From contig NC_089444.1 of assembly GCF_026210795.1 (NCBI RefSeq), forward strand, positions 4,020,501 through 4,084,500: a stretch of 64,000 nucleotides of DNA, read 5' to 3'. Position numbers and translations under genes: made by a program. Of the stretch, positions 42,211 to 53,049 are shown piece after piece (position 1 is the stretch's first letter; the number at the start of each line of letters is the position of its first letter). A model generated the notes under the pieces. That model was given only the letters and a program-made list of their open reading frames with translations, had not been told where the DNA came from and did no database searches. The DNA comes from Rhizophagus irregularis. Its lineage: Eukaryota; Glomeromycota; Glomeromycetes; Glomerales; Glomeraceae.

Positions 42211-42439
42211 GCTGTAATAACAATGATATCGATACGTTGTTTTTATTTTTCATTTTGACCATCATAATTGCATATTAATAATATATACGGCATTATCAAT
42301 TAATAAAAATTATTGAATGTACTAGTACCTACGGTTCACAATTTTTTCATGACCCAAAATTCTTGTCAAATATCATCTTGATACTGTGTAAATGTCGTCC
42401 TGATATCTTAATAATATTTTTAAATGAAATAATATTTTT

Positions 42440-42710
42440 AAATGATATCGTAACAGTACGGTTTGATAATTATATCGATACATTTTCAACATCATCGCAA
42501 CATCTTCACGATAACATCACGATTTTTAAATGATATCGTAACAGTACGGTTTGATAATTATATCGATACATTTTCAACATCATCGCAACATCTTCACGAT
42601 AACATCACGATTTTTAAATGATATCGTAACAATACGGTTTGATAATCATAACGATACATTTTCAACATCATCGTAACATCTTCACGACGACATCACGATT
42701 TTTTTGAAGA
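42440..42710 (+). repeat. Tandem array, 3 x ~88 bp, GATATCGTAACAGTACGG unit
   Basis: Three copies starting at 42443, 42532 and 42620. The first two are nearly identical. They merge into the left arm of the adjacent palindrome. Confidence 0.85.
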
Positions 42711-42918
42711 TATCGCGACGATATAGTTATGATAGTCTTAACGATACCTTTCCAACATCTTCGCGATATTAAATTACGAAATCAATATGATATCATTCTG
42801 ATATCAAAATGTTACCGATTTTAATATCGCGAAGATGTTGGAAAGGTATCGTTAAGACTATCATAACTATATCGTCGCGATATCTTCAAAAAAATCGTGA
42901 TGTCGTCGTGAAGATGTT
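42675..42918. repeat. 97-bp perfect palindrome arms with 50-bp spacer
   Basis: 42675-42771 and 42822-42918 are exact reverse complements, containing CGCGACGATATAGTTATGAT. The spacer is itself GATATCATTCTGATATC-like. A perfect long palindrome next to a tandem array suggests recent foldback duplication. Confidence 0.9.
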
Positions 42919-43329
42919 GAAAATGTATCATTAAAATATTGTGGCAAATTTGAAGATTTCAGCAAAGTATAATTAAACCGCCTGAGGACGGCGCCACTCT
43001 GGTATATAAAACGAAACAAGGGTGGGTCCCAATTACGACACCAATCCCGAAAAAAACCAAAGACAATCAAATCTAAAAAAAGAAACGATCTGTATTTTTC
43101 TTTCGGCCATTAAAGGCCGCCACCTGTAAATACTGTAATAGGTGGAATGGTTCACACTATTCTAATTGTTGTACGTTGGTATAAAATTTTGTACGTGGGG
43201 GTTACCCAAAAAAAAAGATGTAATAAATTACAAGTCAATAGTAAAAATGTGGCTGAAATAATGTAAATCTATAACTATCAGCGTGCCACTAAAATAAGAA
43301 AATAAGCTGATAGTGGTAACCGAATGGGG

Positions 43330-44421
43330 TTAAGGTGAAGCGAAGACTTTAGAGTCTTCAGGAGACGGAATATCTAGTCTCAATTTTTTGACCTCAGTGT
43401 TGTGCCTATCTGTATTTGTAATTGGGATAGGGGGACGTTTGTGTGGTCTGAGTTCAAGTTGTTTCGTATCATCTGATGTGTGTCCTTTGTAACGGTAATG
43501 GGGTGCATTGTCATCCATGACTGAGAAATAGTCGATATTGAAAAAACCTAATTCGCGCTCCAGTTGGAGCAACTGTTTGTTAGTTTTGTAAACATTTTTT
43601 CCTTGTGTAATTCTGTTCTGTAGAACGGAACGGCGGTCAGTTAAAGGGGTGATTTTCTTGTGAAAATGATCTTGAAATTTAGTGAGATCTTTGGTCATAT
43701 CTTCACGATATTCTATACGGTTGGAGGAGGTACCCCAGAGCTTAGCTCTAGTAGAAAGTTCTTCTTCATAAGCAAGACGTTTAACTTCCCTTGCTTCATG
43801 TTCTTTTTGTAGTCGCACAGCTAGTTCATGAGCTTTTTTGCGTTTTCTAATACCATTTAACCAGTATATACATCCTGGTTCGTATTGTTGACCTTTAATT
43901 TTAGCCTGTCTATTGGAAGTATAAACAGGTTCATCAGTTACATAAGGGAAGAGGTCGTTAGGAATCCAGATGCCCAACGTCTCATGCCACGTTTTCTCTT
44001 CTTTGAGGAGAATGGGTTGTGAGGTGGTGGCAGGTGAGTGAGTATTTGAAGTACTAATTGAATTATTCCCTGGACATGATCGAAGCGCTTGGTCAAAAGT
44101 GCGGTTCATAACGGCTATTGCGCCTAGAGGTCTGGGTGATGCAGGGGGTATAGGAAAATTGTAATGTTCCTCATCTCTGAGCACTAGTCTTTTGTGATAT
44201 TTTAAATGTTGTATAGGTTTATTAATATATTGTGAAGGTAAAAATAGGAAACGGTGTTGTCTAGCACGGTGAAGCTTTCTGTCAAGAGTATTCACGCGTC
44301 TATAAGATTTTTGGTTGTTACCACGATTGTAGAAAACAGATCTACATGCCCGTTGAAAGCGGGATTTTTGTTTTTTACTTTGTTTACTACTGTCGGAGTG
44401 GTGTGAACGGAAATTGTCCAA
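43330..44421 (-). CDS. Unknown basic protein of the inverted-duplication locus
   Basis: An open frame of 363 codons. The first residues come from a TTG, so the true start is either upstream (possibly continuous with the next frame) or the Met at 44109 (MNRTFDQALRSCPGN). It is basic, with a coiled-coil-like segment KRKKAHELAVRLQKEHEARE and a Pro-rich end (RPHKRPPIPITNTDRHN). The aromatic segment YEPGCIYWLNG is distinctive. No family is recognised. It lies 7 bp from the end of the 44428-45336 frame on the same strand, so the two may be one gene with a break or splice. Confidence 0.5.
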   Translation of the reverse strand: MDNFRSHHSDSSKQSKKQKSRFQRACRSVFYNRGNNQKSYRRVNTLDRKLHRARQHRFLFLPSQYINKPIQHLKYHKRLVLRDEEHYNFPIPPASPRPLGAIAVMNRTFDQALRSCPGNNSISTSNTHSPATTSQPILLKEEKTWHETLGIWIPNDLFPYVTDEPVYTSNRQAKIKGQQYEPGCIYWLNGIRKRKKAHELAVRLQKEHEAREVKRLAYEEELSTRAKLWGTSSNRIEYREDMTKDLTKFQDHFHKKITPLTDRRSVLQNRITQGKNVYKTNKQLLQLERELGFFNIDYFSVMDDNAPHYRYKGHTSDDTKQLELRPHKRPPIPITNTDRHNTEVKKLRLDIPSPEDSKVFASP

Positions 44422-44427
44422 TCGTTT

Positions 44428-45336
44428 TCAGTACATACGACGGTTGTTGTATGTGGAAAGAAATTTATGTCCATTAGCTAAGTATGAAACATCGTAGGAA
44501 ATTCCAAGACGATTTGAATAAATGTGTTTTTTGACACGACGTTGCCATTGTTTATGAATAAGGGTTGCATGGAACCGTTTGTTGTTGATAATGTTATTAT
44601 TCGATACCGGCGTGTGTTTCTTGATATTATGAAAAATATCTAAATTTTTTTGATGAGAAACACAAGCTCGTCTATTATGAGACATGATGTAAGGGGAGGG
44701 GACACAACACAACTGTGTGTGTTCAGTTCCAAGATTGTAAGTGGTGAAAAAATTACATGGTGTAAAAATACCAAAATGAAAACGATAACGTTTATAAGAA
44801 AAGTTAAAGAAAGTTTTTGTGCGGGAATTTCTTTGTGTGACACTGTCAGCACGTGATTTGATAACGAAGTATCTATCGAGTAATTTAGAACGAATAAGAT
44901 TAAAATATCTCTTTTGAATGGAGCGTGGGATGACTTTTTGATGAGAAAAAAAATGTTGTAACATCTTACTAATCTGATATTTCAGATTAGGAAAGCTACA
45001 GGTGGAAGAGTAGCTAATAGGGGTTGATTTCATGTGATAATCATTTGTGTGTATTTTAAGATGAATATCATTGGTGTTTGCTGAAAAATCAGCTAACTCA
45101 AAAAAGAAACTTTTTGATCTTCTGATTTCATAAATCTTGTTACATCCAGCCCGATTGGGTCTAGTCACGTGAAATTTATGGAATGAGATGTCGAAAGAAA
45201 ATTTTCCCAAGGGGATAGGTTTTTGAAAAGTAAAAACCATATTTTTAATATGTTTTGTAAAAATAAGGTAAAATATAATAAAAACTTCTTTCAGAGGTCG
45301 GGTAATAAGGAGAAGAACCTTTCCATAAGAAGCCAC
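44428..45336 (-). CDS. Unknown Cys/His-containing protein, left copy of an inverted pair
   Basis: 302 codons; the better start is probably the Met at 45240 (MVFTFQKPIPLGKFSFD), because homology to the right copy begins there. The conserved core is FHVTRPNRAGCNKIYEIR, then NDIHLKIHTNDYHMKSTPI, YKRYRFHFGIFTPC and a Cys/His cluster (CCVPSPYIMSHNRRACVSH). No known domain; the Cys/His cluster might bind zinc. The right copy at 50246-51276 faces the opposite way. Confidence 0.55.
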   Translation of the reverse strand: MASYGKVLLLITRPLKEVFIIFYLIFTKHIKNMVFTFQKPIPLGKFSFDISFHKFHVTRPNRAGCNKIYEIRRSKSFFFELADFSANTNDIHLKIHTNDYHMKSTPISYSSTCSFPNLKYQISKMLQHFFSHQKVIPRSIQKRYFNLIRSKLLDRYFVIKSRADSVTQRNSRTKTFFNFSYKRYRFHFGIFTPCNFFTTYNLGTEHTQLCCVPSPYIMSHNRRACVSHQKNLDIFHNIKKHTPVSNNNIINNKRFHATLIHKQWQRRVKKHIYSNRLGISYDVSYLANGHKFLSTYNNRRMY

Positions 45337-45427
45337 CCAGTGGTCTTCTTCTTCTCGAACGTTGAAAACGTAAAAGGGGTGTAAATAAAAAAACAGTATT
45401 TAACTGCGGATTTCTATGTGAAAAAAT

Positions 45428-45535
45428 GGAAAGGGGAAAGAGTTTTTTTTTTCTAATAACTTGTTCTGTTGAGTAACGTATTACAAGTTTAGCAAATTAG
45501 TCATATTATTAATAATCACGTGATTAAATTTTTTG
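45428..45535 (+). repeat. Inverted repeat arm, partner at 48970-49062
   Basis: AAAGAGTTTTTTTTTTC, GTTGAGTAACGTA and ATTATTAATAATCACGTGAT are repeated in reverse at 48970-49062. With the paralogous genes on either side this marks the inner ends of a large inverted duplication (arms about 43.3-45.5 and 49.0-51.3 kb). Confidence 0.75.
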
Positions 45536-45539
45536 TGTC

Positions 45540-46050
45540 CGTACACAACATATTTAATCATAGTATAAAGTAATCATATAGCGTGAGTTAGTAATCTGAA
45601 CAGCCAATTATTTAAATTTACACAAAACTACATACTAAATTTGGTATTACTTAATTTCGAAATGACGAAATCCTTATCCAGTTGCGGAAGATAAAAGATC
45701 ACTTATTTGTGAATATAAAAGTTTGTAAAGCACATTTCTATTTAATTCTTTTAAAAAGAAATTGGTACAAGTTATAAAGAAAACAATATCGAAGTTTTTC
45801 AAAAACTTATGATTTCTAAAAGAAAAAAGAAAAGAAATAAAAAAAAAATTGAAATTGAAGGAGGATGAGGTTAATAATTTAGGACTTTATGACTAGTAAC
45901 AATATATGTAAAATTTTTTTTTTTATATAAAATATTCTATAATCTATAATAATGCGATCAATTATCATGCTTTGAATAATGCTAAATAACTAAGTGAGAA
46001 TGAATAATGCTTGATAAAAAGTTTCTAATATACAAAACATGATGATGAAT
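45540..46050. other. AT-rich DNA, no gene recognised
   Basis: Contains A-runs and no convincing coding sequence. It is presumably the 3' region of the secreted-peptide gene. Confidence 0.35.
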
Positions 46051-46053
46051 AAA

Positions 46054-46334
46054 CTACGGTCCGTCCGAATCAGGAAACGAGCCATGTCCAGAAGATGTAA
46101 ACATAGCCTTGACTTTGCCGTCTTTTTCTTTCGATGGACTTTCGTCTTTTTGAGCATTTTTTCTTTAATGATACAATTAATAAATTAATAGATTTCTTTC
46201 GTTGATTTTAAAAAGTATTAATATTGTATTTGTATTTACCTCTTAATTAATTGATCTAAATTCAAAGGAGAGGCTGTTACGATAGTAGCCATAAGTACAA
46301 TCAAGAGAGCAAATAAGATTTGACGCAAATTCAT
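46054..46334 (-). CDS. 67-aa small secreted peptide, two exons
   Basis: Exon 1 is 46334-46240 and exon 2 is 46162-46054, joined AG|GTAAAT ... TTAAAG|A in phase. The product starts MNLRQILFALLIVLMATIVT, a clear signal peptide with a likely cleavage after TASP-like or VTA. Then NLDQLIKR, a Lys-Arg pair suited to Kex2 cleavage at the exon junction, and a hydrophilic, Lys/Ser/Gly-rich mature part (NAQKDESPSKEKDGKVK, SSGHGSFPDSDGP) without Cys. In a plant-associated fungus this is the profile of a candidate effector or peptide signal. No family is recognised. It lies in the spacer of the inverted duplication. Confidence 0.65.
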
Positions 46335-46339
46335 TTTTA

Positions 46340-46860
46340 TAGCATTTAGATCTTTTTGTATTTGTGTTTAGATATTTTTAATTTCTTATTTAAAAGAATT
46401 ATTCTTTGAAAAATTTTTATTTGATTTCTGAATTAGTTGAATTGGAACAAGTGGGGAAAGCCATTTATTTATTGATTTTTTTCAATATTATTAAATGGGG
46501 CCTGTGTTCCCTTGAATGATCAACAAAACGAAAATTGATTTTTACAAATAATAACTGAAATTTGGTAGTTTATCTTTAAATAATTAGAAAAAAACTTTCA
46601 AACATTTCTTTCTTTCATCTTTAATATAACGACGTAATTTAACAATTAATTTATTCGAGCTTTGTTCTTTAGAAGAGTGATTGGTTGAAGCTTGTTTAAT
46701 AGTATTTTTTATCCTTTAAAAAGGAAAATAAAAAAAATAAAAAATCGAATTTTTTTAAAACAATAAAGAAATTTTAGTCCTTGTTAAAGTGTGTAACGAT
46801 AAATAATAATGCATTATATTATCAGTCATATATTGATCCCCCATATACATAATAAAATTT
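46340..46860. promoter_or_regulatory. Upstream region of the secreted-peptide gene
   Basis: AT-rich with no gene. It is the only candidate promoter region for the gene starting at 46334, and no distinctive motif was identified. Confidence 0.25.
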
Positions 46861-46866
46861 ACCGTA

Positions 46867-47060
46867 GTAACACCACCAATTTTATAATTAAAATTTCACC
46901 CCCACGTGACCGGTGACAGTTAAGGGGTTGTGAAAAAAATAATTTTGGCAAAAAAAAACTGTGTCCTCAGATAAATATAAACAGTGAAAACGCGGTGGGG
47001 TGTGATGCCGGTGATGAATATTATTAGGTCACGTGGGGGTGAAAAATTTAGTGGTGTTAC
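46867..47060. mobile_element. Tc1/mariner-like MITE
   Basis: 194 bp with inverted ends GTAACACCACCAATTTT / GTAACACCACTAAATTT, flanked by TA on both sides. Inner dyads around CACCCCCACGTGACC extend the arms to about 47 bp. No ORF. Confidence 0.8.
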
Positions 47061-47340
47061 TATAATAAAGAGATTATCACCTGATCAATTAATACAATTT
47101 AATTAGTTTTGTGTTTCAAATATTATGAATTCAAATTGCATCAGATAATTTATTTTGGAAGTAATGGTCATAATTCAAAGTGCGCGCAAAAAAAAATGTA
47201 AATATGATGCAAAAAAAAACACCCAAATCATACAAAAAAGGTTTTTGAAAATTTTTTTCCGTTAGCAAAATTTTATTTTTTCTTAAATGTCTATTTCCTT
47301 GTTTTTAAAGAAAGAAAGAAAAACATAACGGATAACAATA

Positions 47341-47559
47341 ATGCAAGAATGTAATTTCTATAGTACTGTATCATCATCGTTTCTCGGATATTCAATAATA
47401 TTTGTAGGTTTCTTCATGTTTTATACTTTGTCTTTCAGCAGAAAAAGGAAATTTATAATATAGTAGCATATCAAATATTCAATGTTCTTCCAATAAGATT
47501 AAATATTATTGAAACACGAGCGGACATTAAAGAAAAATTGGAATTGGATCATATATAAC
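47341..47559 (+). other. Possible short spliced ORF
   Basis: MQECNFYSTVSSSFLGYSII is followed, after a 35-nt GT-AG segment, by QKKEIYNIVAYQIFNVLPIR and ETRADIKEKLELDHI-stop. The second part looks like genuine coding sequence. The intron would be unusually short, so the model is doubtful; the second part may be an isolated exon of a lost gene. Confidence 0.25.
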
Positions 47560-47721
47560 TAATACTATTTCGTTGTAAATACATAACCTACAGAATAATT
47601 AATTCATTAATATTATTAACAAAATTCGTCGAAAAAAAAATTAAGGATTGCTTACTCTAATTATAAATTGTGGTACATCTTCAGTAAACCATATTTAACT
47701 ACTATATACAGTGTTTTAAAT

Positions 47722-47763
47722 ATAATTCTGGCCAAAATTATGTTAATTTTTGGCCAGAATTAT
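47722..47763. repeat. 16-bp perfect dyad ATAATTCTGGCCAAAA
   Basis: Two exact inverted copies separated by 10 bp. Probably two abutting transposon ends or a foldback remnant. Confidence 0.6.
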
Positions 47764-48019
47764 GATATACAAATATAAGAAATTTTTTATATAGGTGCGC
47801 GATGGCTACGTCAGCCGAAAAATTGAATTAAACAAGATGTTTTAAGAATAATAATTAAATAAATGAATAAATCTATTCCTATATCTTAGAACTAAAGGAA
47901 CTTGTTGTGCGTAATATATAATGAACGCAATATCCAAAAAATCTAAATTATTAATGCAAATGAAAATATCAAAATAGGACATGAATAATTTAATTAAAAA
48001 TCATTATATACTATATTTG

Positions 48020-48330
48020 AATTCTTTGCAGAAATCCGTGATTTGTTACCATGCAGTTAAGAAATCTCCATCAAATCACAACGATCTATTAACCAACATG
48101 TGATGACGTGATATCAAACAATCTTGCGATAACATATCTTTACGAAGTTGCAAAATGCTATTAAATAGGTGGTAAATAGGTGGTGAATAGATGGTAATTG
48201 TCATCAAATTTAACTGAAAAAATCAATTCAAGAAAATTTTTCAATGCATTAAATACTACTTGACGATGAATCTCAATTTTAATTTTTTTTTTATTTAATC
48301 AATTTAACCTTAATAAAATTAATAAAAAAC
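48020..48330 (+). repeat. ~300-bp dispersed repeat, inverted copy at 54795-55125
   Basis: Shared segments include TTTGCAGAAATCCGTGATTTG, GATCTATTAACC..ACAT, AAATAGGTGGTAAATAGGTGG and CTTGACGATGAATCTCAATT, in the same order and inverted at 54795-55125. The copies are perhaps 80-85% similar by eye. The family is unknown. Confidence 0.75.
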
Positions 48331-48366
48331 TAATTACATTTTAATAGAACGTCATAAATCATAATA

Positions 48367-48641
48367 GGCCAGTTCATTTCTGATTGTTCAGGTTTTTGAT
48401 CGCAAAATCCGTTAGCCAAACTGAACATATGATCAAAATCAAAATTGAGTACACTGATCATTGGTTGCAAAAAAATTACAAATAACCAATCAGCCCATTT
48501 GTTTTTGTTGTGCTTTGCCTATTTTAAAATATGATCACCTTTTTTTAGTTCAGGTCACTGATCGAGTTACACCAATTTATTAACCAATATTATTCAACTA
48601 AAAACCGATCAAAATTCCGAATGATCAGAAATGAACTGGCC
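48367..48641. mobile_element. Tc1/mariner-like MITE (GGCCAGTTCATTTCTGAT ends)
   Basis: 275 bp with inverted ends GGCCAGTTCATTTCTGAT / ATCAGAAATGAACTGGCC and TA flanks. The interior has TTTGATCGCAAAAT and GATCATTGGTTGCA motifs. No ORF. Confidence 0.85.
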
Positions 48642-48649
48642 TAATATGA

Positions 48650-48965
48650 TCGCATTTTATTGTATTTTTATAAGTAAAATCTCATAATAAAACTGAACAC
48701 TAATATAATTAGTAGATGAAGTACTTGTTGACTCGAAACGAACTTTTTTCGTTAGTCCCTTAAACTTACTATTTTTTTCATTTTTGTCAAATAATTCTTG
48801 TTGACTCTTTATTGAAGTCCACATCCAAATTCTTCTCTTGCTTCCATCGCTGATTTATAAATCGCCTTCATTATTATTGATTCGTTGTTAAAGTATAACA
48901 AAGTATAACAATATTTTTAAAATGTGCTCATGTTATTACAAATACCACTTTTATGTGTGACTTGA
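48650..48965. other. AT-rich DNA, no gene recognised
   Basis: Nothing beyond simple AT-rich sequence was seen. Confidence 0.3.
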
Positions 48966-48969
48966 AGAT

Positions 48970-49062
48970 ACATTTAATCACGTGATTATTAATAATATGG
49001 ACTAATTAAAACTTGCTCTACGTTACTCAACAGAAATAAAAAAAAAACTCTTTCCCCTTTTT
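48970..49062 (-). repeat. Inverted repeat arm, partner at 45428-45535
   Basis: Reverse-complement match to the left arm, including AATCACGTGATTATTAATAA and TACGTTACTCAACAGAA. The right arm continues after the solo LTR (50157 onward). Confidence 0.75.
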
Positions 49063-49083
49063 TTATTTTTGTTAGTTTTCCGC

Positions 49084-50156
49084 TGAGATCCCCCAATTCC
49101 CTCTGTCATCAATTTACAGAGTTGCCACATCGAACGGGCATTCTCATGGTCGAACGAACGAATGAACGAACGAACGAACAATTGAACAAACGAACAAATT
49201 ATCAACAACATAATTAACAATAACATAATCAACGAACAACATATAACAACAATATACGACAACATTCTTGGTTCACAACATAAATAGCGTTAGTAATATA
49301 AAACGTCGAACGATATAAAATTTAACTTCTCTAAATTTTCCCCAAATTATATCCACTTTTACCTTTAATTTCAAACTTCGATAGCTCTCGCTACGAATTA
49401 TTACTTTCCAAAAGTGTATATTTAATTCATCTTAAAATTTCCATTTATTCAATTAAAATTAATTAAGCAAACATTAATTAAAGTTTAGGGCGAACCTATT
49501 ACCTTTAATTAACATTAAACTTTACTAACAAATAATTAAAAAATAAAACTTATATTTTTATTGAGTTCTGTGGATGAGAACTGTGGAATTATTTTGAATT
49601 CCGTTCTCTTTTTATACAAATTTTATGCTACTTTCTATTCTATCTATATACTATCTTTTATGTTCTTTTTACATATTATCTTTGAACTATCTTTCTAATA
49701 TATATTTTAAATACACTATCTTTTAATATGCTATCTTTTATATATATATATTATCTTTTATAACATCTTTGTATTATCTTTTTATATTATCTTTTATATT
49801 ATTTTATGTTCTTTAATCTTTCCGACATTATTTTATATGTTCTTTCAATCCGCTTCATGTGTTTTGCTTATAATCTATCTTTTGTGGCTTATAATTATTC
49901 TTTCTAATCGTTCTTATTGTTAAAGATTGCTAAGCCGCAATTGATCGACTCTATTTATCCTATTGGTTCTTTGTCAATCATTTGATAAATATTACATCAT
50001 GTAGATCATTACTCTTCCTAAATGTTTATCCTTTTCGGCTAATTATTTATCCATCTATGCCAATTCATAATCAATTTGTTCGTTCTTAATATTTGGCAAT
50101 TACATTTGGTGATTGAATTTTATCATCTTTTCATGCTTGATATTTGACCGTTTACA
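49084..50156 (-). mobile_element. Solo LTR of a Ty3-type element
   Basis: About 1.07 kb. It shares with the LTR at 56908-58289 the segments CGATAGCTCTCGC, TCCAATTAAAATTAATTAAGC-like sequence, TTTAGGGCGAACCTATTACC and ACTTTACTAACAA, the pyrimidine-rich ATCTTTTAT tract and the 3' segment around CTAAGCC. No internal genes remain. It interrupts the right arm of the inverted duplication, so it is younger than that duplication. Boundaries are approximate; no clear target duplication was found. Confidence 0.65.
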
Positions 50157-50245
50157 CTGCAGTAAATAGCGTAGGTTTCGTTTTTAGTTTTATTTTATAA
50201 ACACTTCTAAGGGGAAGAGGCCCTGAAGGGCGCCTCGGGTATAAG

Positions 50246-51276
50246 ATGAGGTTTTATTATTCTTACCATACCCAAACCCAAGGGAACATGTCCTCTTTTC
50301 CTCACATAGACGAGTATGAACGTTACGAAAAAATAAGTAATGGTTTTACTAACCTAAACCAACACTCTAATAATAGAGTATTAGACAAAGTTTTTACTCC
50401 TAAAGATATTATATCTCACGCTCTTTCAACTCCTTCTTACACCTCTCATAGTAAAAAACCTTTTAATGAACCTTCTTCTTCTTTTTCTTCGCTGGTGGGA
50501 AAATTTCTGTTGAAAGTTTCTTTTTCCAAATTTCACGTGACCCGTCCAAATCGGGCTGGATACAATAAGATTTATGAAATCAGATGATCAAGAAGTTACT
50601 TTTTCGAGTTATATGATCTACCTAAAGACACCAATGATATTCATCTTAAAATTTACACAAATGATTATCATATGAAAAGTACCCCTATTTTTTACCGCAA
50701 TATGAGCTCAACGCCGAATGACAAATATAAAATTAGTTGTATGCTTACACACTTTTTTTCCTCACAAAGAGTATTACCTCGCAAAATACAACAAAAATTT
50801 TTCCCTTTATACGAGATAGATTATTGGCTCGAAAAGAAATGATTTCATCATGTGCTAATAGTTCACGTGAATGTAATATTATGACTAGAACCTTTTTTAA
50901 TTTTACATACAAAAAATACCGTTTTCACTTCGGAATATATATCCCTTGTTCCCAAGTACCTTCGCCCTCACAGTTCTACACTCCTTGTGAAAAATGTCAC
51001 GTTCCTAGCCCCTTTGTTATATCTCAATGTAGACGCGCATGTGTTATGCATCAACAGTCTTTCTTTCAAAAGGAAAACTTTAATCATGTCCGAAAACAAG
51101 GACGTCAGGACCGTACCTCATCCGTTACAATTTCGGTTAATGACAAGCGCTTACATGCTAATCTATTACATGACAGATGGAATTGCAGATGGAAAAAAGA
51201 TGTTATATCCCAACGATTGGAAATCAGTTATAAGGAATCTTATCTTGCACTGGTCGAAATAGTCCAAATCGGCTAG
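50246..51276 (+). pseudogene. Right copy of the unknown Cys/His gene
   Basis: Open pieces at 50246-50587 and 50737-51276 show VSFSKFHVTRPNRAGYNKIY, NDIHLKIYTNDYHMKSTPIF, TYKKYRFHFGIYIPC and CHVPSPFVISQCRRACVMH, matching 44428-45240 in the opposite orientation. An in-frame TGA follows KIYEIR, and a frame change is needed further on. The first 80 residues (MSSFPHIDEYERYEKISNGF) are not shared with the left copy. The promoter-side DNA contains GGCCCTGAAGGGCGCCTCGG, unusually G+C-rich. Confidence 0.6.
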
Positions 51277-51279
51277 AAA

Positions 51280-51510
51280 TCGGATGTCCGATTTTAGGCT
51301 GAATTTGGTGATAAATATGGCCGATTTATTAATTTAGGCAAAGTTCTGATTGGCAGGCCGATCGATGCCGATCAGAATGTCTGAATTGTATCTGAATTGC
51401 TTAGTATTTTTAATCCGAATTGTTTAAAAAATATTATTCATAAATTTACCGAATTGCAGTGAATTTATTCTGAATTATGGTAAATTTGTGACAAAATTTT
51501 CTGAATTGTA
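51280..51510. other. Repeat-like DNA with TCTGAATTG / GGCCGAT motifs
   Basis: Several short inverted motifs (AATCGGATGTCCGATT; GCCGATCGATGCCGATC). It may be a small foldback element truncating the right gene copy. No gene. Confidence 0.3.
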
Positions 51511-51914
51511 CAGTCGCACCTCCATAAGTGCACGCACCTGGGGACCGGCCATGCACGTGCACTTAGGGAGGGTGTGCACTTAAGGAATAGCCAATAGAAA
51601 ATTGATATTGTTACACGATTAGCAATCCGAAAGAACTTTATTTATTTAGTTATTTATTTAAACTCAATTTTATTTTACATTTGAATACTTCAATTAAAGT
51701 ATGCGTTAATATCAGTTTGCCGCAATAAACTGGTTTTTTTGACCCTAAAAAATTTTTCAATCTTTCCCACTAACTTTAAATATTCTTCCGTATTGTCCTG
51801 TTGAAGTAGAAACGTACGTACAGTTTCTAAGCTAGTAATTGCAGCGCTAGTACTAATGATAGGGATTTCGTCGCTATCATCCATTTCTTCTACATCCATT
51901 TCTTCTAAATCCAT
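51511..51914 (-). mobile_element. 3' end of a pogo/Tigger DNA transposon
   Basis: The terminal sequence CAGTCGCACCTCCATAAG at 51511 resembles pogo/Tigger ends, and GTGCACTTAGGGAGGGTGTG follows. The minus-strand frame 51914-51690 (74 aa, ITSLETVRTFLLQQ ... LVGKIEKFF ... RQTDINAYF) is the typical C-terminal helix pair and tail of Tigger transposases. The catalytic DDE part and the other end are missing, so the element is truncated. A repeat unit of TATACGGAA motifs starts just upstream. Confidence 0.7.
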
Positions 51915-51949
51915 ATCCTCCTTGTCAGTATTCTCCCTATAAGAAATAA

Positions 51950-52115
51950 GTATACGGAAAGGATACGTTTTGTATACATTTTATGTACGTTTCTATAGAT
52001 TCCGTATACAAATTCCGTATATTTAATAAGCAATTCATTTTTGAACATTTTTTAAAAAAACTAATGTATACGGAAAAAATTAATCATACGGAATGTATAC
52101 GGAATTTTTAAACTT
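51950..52115. repeat. TATACGGA-motif cluster
   Basis: At least five copies of GTATACGGA(A) in both orientations within 165 bp, adjacent to the truncated Tigger transposase. Possibly a small MITE with internal dyads. Confidence 0.5.
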
Positions 52116-53040
52116 AATATTTTTAGAAAATAATTTTACAAAAATCTCGTATCATAACACGAGATCACGTGATTGTTGATTGTTTTGTTATGATACTTTT
52201 AAATATATGATTTTAAGTAATCTACACATAAAAATAATAAAAATAGGTAGTTTCGAAGTTTTACATTTTAAAATAATTTGTTAAATATACGATATTAAGT
52301 AATTTACACATAAAGTAGTTTGTTTATTATAGCATGTAGAAAAATATTTGGAACTGTCATGTCAATTATTAACTTGAATATAATATATATCAAATAGTAT
52401 GTATCTATCTATGAAAATTGGAATACTAATAAGTAAAATTAATCAACTGTAGTATGATGTTTACATTAACACATATATTAAACGAAAATGTAAATACTTA
52501 GAAATCTTAGTATAATATGAACAACTTGTTCTATGGATTCTAATGGCACCACATCATATTCTTTTAATAATGTTAGCCTAGGACATTATCCATTTAACCA
52601 TTGCAAAGATAAAGTTTGTAGTGTTATGTAAGCTTTTAGAAAATATTTCTCCCAACAGCAATACTACCTAGTACTTTACAGAAACTTTTAAAATTGAAAC
52701 CATTATCGTAGACCACATAACCAAGATTTGGTCACGATATGGTTTCACATCATAACGATAAATTTAAGTGGATCGTATGTATAAAGTTACTGGATATTAA
52801 GGAAACCGAATCGTACAGAAATTGTATCGAAATTGTAAAACAATAGTTAATGTATATTTAAGTTATAGTAAATGTATATTTACGTTATATAAATTTCATT
52901 TAAGAATAATTAAAGTGTTCTAATCTATTATTATTCAAATGTCCTATTAATATAAATTGTCTTATAAATATAAATGTTCAAATAAACGTTTTGACTATGA
53001 TTCTGTTATTTCCGTTTCCCTGTAAAAAAATAAAAAAAAT
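52116..53040. other. AT-rich DNA, no gene recognised
   Basis: A segment at 52655-52760 (CTACCTAGTACTTTACAGAA) is a diverged copy of 19355-19460. Nothing else is recognised. Confidence 0.35.
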
Positions 53041-53049
53041 AAAAAAAAT

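Noticed and set aside
49023-49265. 80-aa minus-strand ORF rich in Ile/Leu
   Set aside because: Lies across the solo LTR edge and a GAACGAAC microsatellite; no signal peptide logic or homology.
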